Assembly: GCA_003219355.1 (NCBI GenBank)
Contig: QHOQ01000136.1
Location: 1-6,821 of the forward strand
Reading direction: 5' to 3'
DNA length: 6,821 bases
Source: Verrucomicrobiota bacterium
Lineage (GTDB): Bacteria; Verrucomicrobiota; Verrucomicrobiia; Chthoniobacterales; UBA10450
The position numbers were made by a program, and so were the translations under genes. Every line of letters begins with the position of its first letter. Position 1 is the stretch's first letter. The notes beneath the pieces were generated by a model. That model saw only the letters and a list, made by a program, of their open reading frames with translations, searched no databases and was not told the DNA's origin. This document shows positions 1-4,959 of the stretch, in pieces.

Positions 1-54
1 AATCCAATGGATCAATACAATTTCTTCACTGCTGACCTGAACGTCAAGTTCTGA
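1..54 (+). CDS. C-terminal end of a probable outer-membrane beta-barrel protein (partial)
   Basis: Frame 1 is open from the window edge to a TGA at 52-54, giving 17 residues that end in FFTADLNVKF. The final residue is Phe, and hydrophobic residues fall at alternate positions counting back from it (F, V, L, A, F). This is the C-terminal beta-signal that the BAM complex recognises in outer-membrane barrel proteins such as porins. A strong terminator begins about 30 bases downstream, which supports a real gene end here. Only the tail is visible, so the specific family cannot be named. It could be any protein that happens to end in Phe, but the alternation and the terminator make a barrel the best guess. 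Confidence 0.55.
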   Translation, partial: NPMDQYNFFTADLNVKF

Positions 55-85
55 GCATTGAACAGCTTGGTTAGGTTATCGAAAG

Positions 86-116
86 CCCGCTGGGAAAGTG
101 CCTCGGCGGGTTTTTT
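86..116 (+). terminator. Rho-independent terminator of the upstream barrel gene
   Basis: A 9-bp stem is formed by 86-94 (CCCGCTGGG) and 102-110 (CTCGGCGGG), with two G-T wobbles and a 7-base loop. Six T residues follow directly (111-116). This is a textbook intrinsic terminator for the gene ending at 54. It also separates that gene from the phosphoesterase and argues against starting the latter at the ATG at 98, which lies inside the loop. Confidence 0.85.
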
Positions 117-142
117 GTCGAAACCAATTCACTGATTTTTGT

Positions 143-1006
143 ATGACGCCGATCTTAAACGCGCCTCGATTTTCGATTGAGCCACCGTTTGGGCGTGAAC
201 CGGATTCTGTCCGTCGTGTGCGCGCGGCGTGGATTTCAGATGTCCATTTGGGCACACGCGGCAGCAATGCCGGCGCGCTGCTCGACTTCCTGCGCGAGTA
301 CGAATGCGAGACTCTCTATGTGGTGGGCGATTTGATCGACATCTGGCAATTGCGCCGCGGCCGTTACTGGCCGCAGCAGCACAACGACGTTATCCAGAAA
401 ATCCTCCGTAAAGCGCGCAAAGGCACGCGCGTCGTTTACATACCGGGTAATCACGACGAAATGCTCGCCGGCTTTTTCGGCGCTTACGGCAATATCACCG
501 TGCAGAGGCATGCGATCCATCGTCTGGCGGGCGGCCGCCGCATGCTCGTCATCCACGGGCATGAGCTTGATGCCGTAGTGCAAAACGTGAAATGGCTGGC
601 GTTCGCAGGCGACGTTGGATACCAGTTTTTGCTCTCGCTGAATCCGCTCATCAACTTCGTCCGCCGCCGGTTCGGCCTCGGTTACTGGTCGCTCAGCGCG
701 TTCGCTAAACAACACGTCAAAGATGCGGTCAGTTTCATTGGCAGATTCGAAGAGGAGATCGTGCATTACGCGCAGAAGTTCTCGGTCGATGCCGTCCTGT
801 GCGGCCATATCCACAGCGCAGCGATCCGGCAATTCGGCGCTATAACGTATTACAATTGCGGTGATTGGGTGGAAAGCTGTTCCGCGCTGGTCGAACGGGA
901 GGATGGTATCGTCGAGATGGTGAATTATCATCCGTTCCCCGCTACTGTCACTGCTGCTTTTAATCGGCCCATGGACCGAAGTCGGATAGACGTCTCGGGA
1001 AGATGA
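143..1006 (+). CDS. UDP-2,3-diacylglucosamine diphosphatase-family metallophosphoesterase (LpxH-like)
   Basis: This 287-residue protein belongs to the calcineurin-like metallophosphoesterases, in the branch annotated as UDP-2,3-diacylglucosamine diphosphatase. That enzyme makes lipid X for lipid A at the inner face of the cytoplasmic membrane. The metal-binding blocks appear in order: SDVHLG (D33, H35), VGDLID (G62, D63), PGNHDE (N103, H104, D105), IHGHE (H138-H140) and CGHIH (H222, H224). The stretch from about 150 to 205 (WLAFAGDVGY through YWSLSAFAKQ) is typical of this branch and may help membrane contact. The ATG at 143 was chosen because the in-frame ATG at 98 lies inside the upstream terminator; neither has a Shine-Dalgarno sequence. 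No other lpx gene is adjacent, so the true substrate is uncertain. The fold and metal site are secure. The 3' end overlaps the next gene by four bases (ATGA). Confidence 0.93.
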   Translation: MTPILNAPRFSIEPPFGREPDSVRRVRAAWISDVHLGTRGSNAGALLDFLREYECETLYVVGDLIDIWQLRRGRYWPQQHNDVIQKILRKARKGTRVVYIPGNHDEMLAGFFGAYGNITVQRHAIHRLAGGRRMLVIHGHELDAVVQNVKWLAFAGDVGYQFLLSLNPLINFVRRRFGLGYWSLSAFAKQHVKDAVSFIGRFEEEIVHYAQKFSVDAVLCGHIHSAAIRQFGAITYYNCGDWVESCSALVEREDGIVEMVNYHPFPATVTAAFNRPMDRSRIDVSGR

Positions 1007-1347
1007 AAACAAAAAAGCGACACAAAAAGCGGGAGACCTCGCCTGCGACAATGCTCGCCGAAGAATTGGCCTCGCTTCGTAGGGACTTGCGCGCGACGAT
1101 TCGAGCCTACGCGGCGCGCCTCGAAATCGACCTTGCAGAAAGTATGGCGACGATCGTGTCGTCAAAAGGAGCAGAAACGTTGTCGCCCGAGCGACTGCAC
1201 GAAATTCGCGACCTCACCATTATGGTGCGCAAGCGCAAACTGAAACCCGAAAAAGGCCGTCGCAAAGATCTGCGCAAAATCGATTCACTTATTCGCGATC
1301 TGCACTCGGTAACTCATCCTGGCGTGGGCCGGGGCGTTTCCAGATGA
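1003..1347 (+). CDS. Small highly basic protein of unknown function
   Basis: I do not recognise this 114-residue protein. Its ATG overlaps the phosphoesterase stop as ATGA, which suggests translational coupling and one transcript. The N-terminus is very basic (MKTKKRHKKR). Residues 18-50 look like a charged amphipathic helix with alternating Arg/Glu/Asp and Ala/Leu. The part from 74 to 99 is again rich in Lys and Arg. There is no signal peptide, membrane segment or Cys. A nucleic-acid or polyanion-binding role would fit the charge but is only a guess. An internal ATG at 1051 (Met17) is an alternative start that would remove the basic tail. The overlap with a certain gene, and the presence of a hairpin just after the stop, favour a real gene. 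Confidence 0.6.
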   Translation: MKTKKRHKKRETSPATMLAEELASLRRDLRATIRAYAARLEIDLAESMATIVSSKGAETLSPERLHEIRDLTIMVRKRKLKPEKGRRKDLRKIDSLIRDLHSVTHPGVGRGVSR

Positions 1348-1355
1348 ATCAATTT

Positions 1356-1376
1356 CCCGCGCTGGCGGGTGATTTT
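1356..1376 (+). terminator. Weak terminator-like hairpin
   Basis: CCCGC (1356-1360) pairs with GCGGG (1365-1369) around a GCTG tetraloop, and TGATTTT follows. The outer bases AATCA (1347-1351) could also pair with TGATT (1370-1374), leaving four unpaired bases on one side. The position directly after the stop of the small basic protein gene suits a terminator, but the stem is short and the T-run is interrupted. Confidence 0.5.
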
Positions 1377-1398
1377 CGTTGCGCTACCAAGAGTCGCC

Positions 1399-1416
1399 CG
1401 TGACATTTTCGTCACG
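1399..1416. promoter_or_regulatory. Operator-like inverted repeat CGTGAC-N6-GTCACG
   Basis: CGTGAC at 1399-1404 and GTCACG at 1411-1416 form a perfect 6-bp inverted repeat around the spacer ATTTTC. ATTTTC recurs at 1419-1424, followed by CACG. Another small palindrome, GTCA-CA-TGAC, sits at 1432-1441 over the first possible start codon of the next gene. The cluster lies between a terminator-like hairpin and the small membrane-protein gene, where a regulator site would be expected. The binding protein is unknown and no -10/-35 pair is obvious. Confidence 0.3.
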
Positions 1417-1436
1417 CAATTTTCACGATTTGTCAC

Positions 1437-1703
1437 ATGACGCGGCGTGCGCGTCGGTTTATCGAACGCCCAACTATGAGCGTAATCACAGTGAAACGAA
1501 CCGTGATGAGACGAACGCCGTACCGGCGTTCACTGGTTCTGAGGTCATTCCGTGGATTAACCCGAAGTTATTTCGCGAGCGAAAAGAGTTGGGAATTTGC
1601 TGTTGAGGCGCTGCTCTTTGCCATCATCGCCGCTATCTCAGCCTGGCCAATCTTCGCCCTTGTCGATGTACTGAATCAATTTCTTCAGCGAACGGCGAGT
1701 TGA
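1437..1703 (+). CDS. Small single-pass membrane protein of unknown function
   Basis: The reading frame encodes 88 residues from the ATG at 1437, or 75 from the ATG at 1476; neither has a Shine-Dalgarno sequence, so the start is undecided. The N-terminal half is strongly basic with many Arg. A hydrophobic segment follows at about residues 54-76 (FAVEALLFAIIAAISAWPIF), then a short tail ending QRTAS. The basic N-terminal side predicts a cytoplasmic N-terminus by the positive-inside rule, with a Pro in the membrane helix. I do not recognise the family. The overlapping frame at 1379-1606 has no such segment and is less protein-like. The gene stands alone between two non-coding stretches that contain palindromes. 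Confidence 0.55.
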   Translation: MTRRARRFIERPTMSVITVKRTVMRRTPYRRSLVLRSFRGLTRSYFASEKSWEFAVEALLFAIIAAISAWPIFALVDVLNQFLQRTAS

Positions 1704-1715
1704 GCGGGGTCGGGT

Positions 1716-1769
1716 TGGTAGGGACGCCGCGGTGCGGCGCCCGGACAGCGCAGCGCGCTGTCCCTACCA
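1716..1769. repeat. REP-like palindromic intergenic element with nested hairpins
   Basis: TGGTAGGGAC (1716-1725) and GTCCCTACCA (1760-1769) form a perfect 10-bp outer inverted repeat. Between them lie two more hairpins. CGCCGC (1725-1730) pairs with GCGGCG (1734-1739) around GGT. GGACAGCGC (1743-1751) pairs with GCGCTGTCC (1755-1763) around AGC and competes with the outer stem. The element can therefore fold as a cloverleaf-like junction or as separate hairpins. This layout resembles REP/REPIN or MITE-like intergenic repeats that bacteria carry in many copies. There is only one copy in this window, so the repeat status is inferred from shape. It could also act as a transcript-end hairpin for the gene ending at 1703. 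Confidence 0.6.
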
Positions 1770-1805
1770 CTCGTTACAACTTATTTTTTCGTCGACGCGA
1801 AAGTC

Positions 1806-1834
1806 TCGACCGTGAGATTTATCGCATTTAGCAT
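1806..1834 (+). promoter_or_regulatory. Possible sigma70-type promoter for the CYTH/CHAD/ArsC run
   Basis: TCGACC (1806-1811) matches four of six -35 consensus bases, and TAGCAT (1829-1834) matches four of six -10 bases, at the ideal 17-base spacing. A transcript starting near 1841 would have a leader of only about 9 bases before the ATG at 1850, which fits the missing Shine-Dalgarno sequence there. Matches of this quality also arise by chance. Confidence 0.25.
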
Positions 1835-1849
1835 CCTGACCTCGCACCA

Positions 1850-2323
1850 ATGAAGAAGGGAATTCCAAACAGCCGGGAAATTGAACGCAAGTTTTTGCTG
1901 AAGCGGCTGCCTGAGAAACTGAACCGTTCGCGGCGGTATATCATCGCACAAGGTTACCTGGCAACGGAGCCCGCAGGCAGGCAGGTTCGTCTCCGCAAAA
2001 AAGGGAAAACCGCGTCGCTGACTTTCAAAGTGGGCCGCGGCAGATCCCGGGAGGAGCGCGAGATCAAACTCAGCGCGAAACAGTTCTCCGCGCTCTGGCC
2101 AGCGACGGTTGGAAGAAGGCTGTACAAGCTGCGCTACGAAGTGCCTTGGAAAAATTTTCTGATCGAGATCGATATTTATCACCGCAAACACAAAGGCCTG
2201 GTTGTGGCAGAAGTAGAATTTCCCGACCATGTAACGTGCCGAAGGTTCAAGCCCCCGTCTTGGTTTGGGCGGGAAGTCACGGGCGAAAAGCGTTATAGCA
2301 ACGTGAGACTGGCCAACGAGTAG
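1850..2323 (+). CDS. CYTH domain protein (triphosphate tunnel metalloenzyme family)
   Basis: This 157-residue protein is a complete CYTH domain, an eight-stranded tunnel that binds triphosphate or other phosphate chains with divalent metal. The signature ExExK is present near the start (E10, E12, K14 in SREIERKFL). The other charged strands follow in order: RQVRLRK (R47, R49), TFK (K60), REEREIK (E69, E71, K73), YKLRYE (K93, R95), LIEIDIY (E106, D108) and AEVEF (E121, E123). All expected acidic pairs for metal binding are there, so it is likely active. Family activities include inorganic triphosphatase, thiamine triphosphatase and adenylate cyclase; prokaryotic CYTH proteins next to CHAD are mostly thought to act on tripolyphosphate. 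There is no clear ribosome binding site. The CHAD gene starts 9 bases after its stop. Confidence 0.93.
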   Translation: MKKGIPNSREIERKFLLKRLPEKLNRSRRYIIAQGYLATEPAGRQVRLRKKGKTASLTFKVGRGRSREEREIKLSAKQFSALWPATVGRRLYKLRYEVPWKNFLIEIDIYHRKHKGLVVAEVEFPDHVTCRRFKPPSWFGREVTGEKRYSNVRLANE

Positions 2324-2332
2324 AGAACAAAA

Positions 2333-3211
2333 ATGGGATATTGTTTAAAATTGCGCGAGCCGTTGGCGGATGGGCTCAAGAGAATTTTTTGCGAAGAGAT
2401 TGACGCCGCTGTGGGTTTGTGCCGCCATCCAGCGAAACAGCGCGGCGTCACCGTGCATGAGGTTCGCAAGCATCTTAAGAAATTACGGGCTGCCTTGCGA
2501 CTGACAAAGAACGAGGTGGGAAAAAATCGGTGGGCGAGCGAGGATCGTTCTCTGCGCGAAATTGGACGACTCGTCTCCGATTTGCGCGATGCGCATGTGC
2601 GATTACAGACGCTGATTCAATTGCGCGAGGATGCGGACCAGCAATTTGCACGGATCGAAGAATTGTTGTCGATGGAACGGGAAAGTTTTTCCGCAGCGTT
2701 TTCTGGCTGGCAAAAACAAGCGATCCCGCAACTGGAGCGCGCTGATAAACGCCTGTCCAAGTGGCCTCTGACCGACATAAACTGGAAGCAAACCTGTGGC
2801 GTGGTCGCGAAGACGTATCGGCGCGGCCAAAACCGGCTGGCCAAAGCCCTCAAGAAACGCGATCCGGAGAGTTTCCACGTCTGGCGGATGAGCGTGAAGG
2901 AGTTGTGGTATCAATTGCGCGTTTTACGGCCGCTTAACCGGTTGGTTCTCGAGGAAATTGCCAGCGACGCGAAGACTCTGGGTGAACTGCTCGGACGCGC
3001 GCATGATTTTGCGTTCCTTCTCGCCCGCCTGGACAAGGAACGCGGCGATCAAGCGCTGTACGATGAACTCGTGCAATTGCAAAAGCTCATTCGAAAACGG
3101 AGCAAACGACTGCACCGCGATGCGCTCGAACTCGGACGGCGCTTTTACGCAGAGGCAGCTAAGGCGTTTGCCAAGCGAATCTCAATCTTTATCGATAGGC
3201 GGAAGGCGTGA
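2333..3211 (+). CDS. CHAD domain-containing protein
   Basis: This 292-residue, mostly helical and basic protein has the two-fold repeat of the CHAD domain. The first repeat has VHEVRKHLKKLRAAL (H42, R45, K46, K49, K50, R52) and then a SDLRDAHV segment (D83, R85, D86). The second has FHVWRMSVKELWYQLR (H182, R185, K189, R196) and LGRAHDFAFLLARL (D225). Conserved His, Arg and Lys residues line a basic surface that binds inorganic polyphosphate, and CHAD proteins are found on polyphosphate granules. In enterobacteria CHAD is fused to CYTH in one protein (YgiF); here the two are separate neighbouring genes. The start at 2333 has a weak GAG seven bases upstream. No catalytic site is expected. A structural or targeting role on polyphosphate is the likely function. 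Confidence 0.93.
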   Translation: MGYCLKLREPLADGLKRIFCEEIDAAVGLCRHPAKQRGVTVHEVRKHLKKLRAALRLTKNEVGKNRWASEDRSLREIGRLVSDLRDAHVRLQTLIQLREDADQQFARIEELLSMERESFSAAFSGWQKQAIPQLERADKRLSKWPLTDINWKQTCGVVAKTYRRGQNRLAKALKKRDPESFHVWRMSVKELWYQLRVLRPLNRLVLEEIASDAKTLGELLGRAHDFAFLLARLDKERGDQALYDELVQLQKLIRKRSKRLHRDALELGRRFYAEAAKAFAKRISIFIDRRKA

Positions 3212-3238
3212 TTAACTAAAGCGGATCAATCAAATATC

Positions 3239-3682
3239 ATGAAACAAAAAGTTTTATTCATCTGTGTTCATAACAGCGCCCGCAGTCAGATGGCAGAAGC
3301 ATTCCTCGACGAGATTTGCGGCGATCAATTTGAAGCGCACAGTGCCGGGCTGGAGCCGGGAACGCTCAACCCGCTGGCGGTCGAAGCGATGCGCGAGATC
3401 GGGATTGATATTTCGCAAAAGCAAACTCAATCCGTGTTCGACGTCTTCAAATCAGGCGAATTATTCTCGTACGTGATCACGGTCTGCGCTGAAAGCAACG
3501 CCGAGCGTTGCCCGATTTTTCCCGGTATGGCGAAGCGATTGCACTGGAGTTTTCCCGACCCTGCTGCACTCATCGGCACGCGCGAAGAACGCCTCGCCGG
3601 AACGCGCAAGATCCGCGATGAGATTCGAGCGCGTATCGAAATATGGTGCGATGAAGTGTGCGCCATTGAAACGGTTGGCTGA
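3239..3682 (+). CDS. arsC: Arsenate reductase, low-molecular-weight phosphatase type (ArsC)
   Basis: The 147-residue protein has the low-molecular-weight tyrosine phosphatase P-loop at its N-terminus: CVHNSAR, a CX5R loop with C9 nucleophile and R15, followed by SQMAEAF. It also has the two extra cysteines that define the thioredoxin-coupled arsenate reductases, C83 and C91 in the stretch VCAESNAERCPIFPG. The general-acid loop is FPDPA with D107. The expected reaction is reduction of arsenate to arsenite in the cytoplasm, with the oxidised C83-C91 disulfide reset by thioredoxin. C83 and C91 are eight positions apart, one more than in the staphylococcal plasmid enzyme as I recall it. No arsR, arsB/acr3 or arsM is adjacent. 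It follows the CHAD gene by 27 bases on the same strand. A protein phosphatase role is less likely because all three cysteines are kept. Confidence 0.92.
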   Translation: MKQKVLFICVHNSARSQMAEAFLDEICGDQFEAHSAGLEPGTLNPLAVEAMREIGIDISQKQTQSVFDVFKSGELFSYVITVCAESNAERCPIFPGMAKRLHWSFPDPAALIGTREERLAGTRKIRDEIRARIEIWCDEVCAIETVG

Positions 3683-3709
3683 CGGGACCGACATCGTGTG
3701 ACGAAACTA

Positions 3710-4867
3710 TTATAGTTCATAGCAGTCGAGATATTTGATTCCTGAACCGGTGTTGAAAATGACAACGCGTTCGCCGGAAGCAATTTTGCCGGCGCGACAG
3801 AGCGATTGCAAAGCGGCGAAACAGGCTGCCCCCTCCGGAGAGACGAATAGACCTTCGCTCGATCCCACTTCGCGCGTGACGCGAATCATTTCTTCGTCAT
3901 CAATGGCGATGGCGCCGCCGTTGGATTGGCGCAGGATATTCAGGATAAGGTAGTCGCCGATCGCTTTTGGAACGCGCAGACCGGAGGCGCACGTGCGTGC
4001 ATCTGGAAATTCAGCCGCGGTGGAATCGCTGTTCTCAAACGCACGGACGATTGGAGCGCAGCCGGTGGCTTGCACGGAAAACATGCGTGGACGTTTCTTC
4101 CCGACCCAGCCAAGGGTCTCCATTTCGTCGAACGCTTTCCACATTCCGATTAGGCCGGTGCCGCCGCCGGTCGGATAAAGAATCGCATCGGGCAATTGCC
4201 AGTTGAACTGTTCGGCCAACTCGTAACCGAGCGTCTTTTTTCCTTCGATCCGATACGGCTCTTTGAGCGTGGACATGTCGAACCAGCCTTCCGTTGCTTT
4301 GCGCCGGGCAATCTCAGCACCGCAATCGGTGATGAGGCCATCAACGAGAGTGACGCGCGCTCCGAGCTCGCGGCATTCAACGATGTTCGCGCGCGGAGTG
4401 TCCCGCGGCATCACGACGTGCGCTTCGACGCCAGCCCGAGCTGCGTATGCAGCGAGCGCTCCACCGGCGTTGCCCGCGCTGGGAACGGCCAGCTTGGTCG
4501 CGCCAAGATATTTCGCCATGGATACGGCAACCGCCATCCCCCGCGCTTTGAAACTCTGTGTTGGATTCTGTGATTCGTCTTTAACCCAAAGATCGACGTC
4601 ATCGCCGAATCGTGCGGCTCGAAGCAGCGGAGTTCCGCCTTCGCCTAACGAAACAGGCTCCACGCCTTCAGGCAACGGCAACAGTTCGCGATAACGCCAC
4701 AGCGATTTCTCTCGGGTAACCAACGCCTCTCGGGGCAAAGCGCGACCTGCCTTGGCAAGGTCGACAATCGCAAAGAGCGGTTTGTGGCAGGAGGTGCAGA
4801 GATTCTGCAGACGCGACCACTCGTGCCGAAGTCCGCATGATGTGCATTCGAGACGACTCAGGAACAC
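3710..4867 (-). CDS. thrC: Threonine synthase (PLP-dependent)
   Basis: This 385-residue enzyme converts O-phosphohomoserine to threonine and phosphate, the last step of threonine biosynthesis. An N-terminal zinc-ribbon-like part has two CxxC pairs (C8/C11 and C24/C27), as in one class of threonine synthases. The GEGGTPL block (75-81) is followed by QSFKARG with K107 as the likely PLP Schiff-base lysine, SAGNAGGA (130-137), which holds the cofactor ring, PTGGGTGLIG (232-241) as the phosphate-binding loop, and NTGSG (372-376) near the end. The length fits the short archaeal/plant-like class. The start is a GTG at 4865-4867; no in-frame ATG lies between it and the upstream stop. No other thr gene is nearby. 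It converges with arsC, 27 bases apart, and diverges from the symporter. A related PLP enzyme such as cysteate synthase is possible but less likely. Confidence 0.93.
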   Translation of the reverse strand: MFLSRLECTSCGLRHEWSRLQNLCTSCHKPLFAIVDLAKAGRALPREALVTREKSLWRYRELLPLPEGVEPVSLGEGGTPLLRAARFGDDVDLWVKDESQNPTQSFKARGMAVAVSMAKYLGATKLAVPSAGNAGGALAAYAARAGVEAHVVMPRDTPRANIVECRELGARVTLVDGLITDCGAEIARRKATEGWFDMSTLKEPYRIEGKKTLGYELAEQFNWQLPDAILYPTGGGTGLIGMWKAFDEMETLGWVGKKRPRMFSVQATGCAPIVRAFENSDSTAAEFPDARTCASGLRVPKAIGDYLILNILRQSNGGAIAIDDEEMIRVTREVGSSEGLFVSPEGAACFAALQSLCRAGKIASGERVVIFNTGSGIKYLDCYEL

Positions 4868-4892
4868 TCCGCAATGGAGCGCAGTTTTCTGA

Positions 4893-4924
4893 AGAGCGCA
4901 CGCGTCCGAATCGAAACGCGCTCT
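4893..4924. promoter_or_regulatory. Inverted repeat in the divergent thrC/symporter intergenic region
   Basis: AGAGCGC (4893-4899) and GCGCTCT (4918-4924) form a perfect 7-bp inverted repeat around an 18-base spacer. The pairing can be extended outward through TGA/TTCA if two bases are bulged. It sits about midway in the roughly 90-base gap between the thrC start and the symporter start, so both promoters must lie around it. It could be an operator for shared control or a leader hairpin. I could not identify convincing -10/-35 pairs for either gene. Confidence 0.3.
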
Positions 4925-4959
4925 GTTTCAACTCGACGCTTTATGCTAATGCACGGCAG

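Noticed and set aside
98..142. Upstream ATG extension of the phosphoesterase
   Set aside because: The ATG at 98 lies in the loop of the intrinsic terminator, and the added residues have no family character.
236..1165. Long 309-residue open frame on the - strand
   Set aside because: It is opposite the phosphoesterase, whose metal-binding motifs are unambiguous. The antisense translation shows no domain or motif.
1399..1416. CRP/FNR-type binding site
   Set aside because: The half-sites look like CGTGA and TCACG, but the spacing between them is 8 bases rather than the 6 of TGTGA-N6-TCACA.
1379..1606. 75-residue + strand open frame overlapping the small membrane protein
   Set aside because: It lacks a hydrophobic segment or other protein-like pattern and starts in the hairpin/operator region; the other frame is more convincing.
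3683..3709. Terminator between convergent arsC and thrC
   Set aside because: No stem of useful length or T-run is present in this 27-base gap.
4196..4694. Overlapping + strand open frames opposite thrC
   Set aside because: They run antisense to a gene with clear PLP-enzyme motifs and show no recognisable protein features.
4837..4959. Upstream ATG extension of the symporter
   Set aside because: It would overlap the 5' end of thrC on the other strand and add 41 polar residues before a normal family N-terminus.
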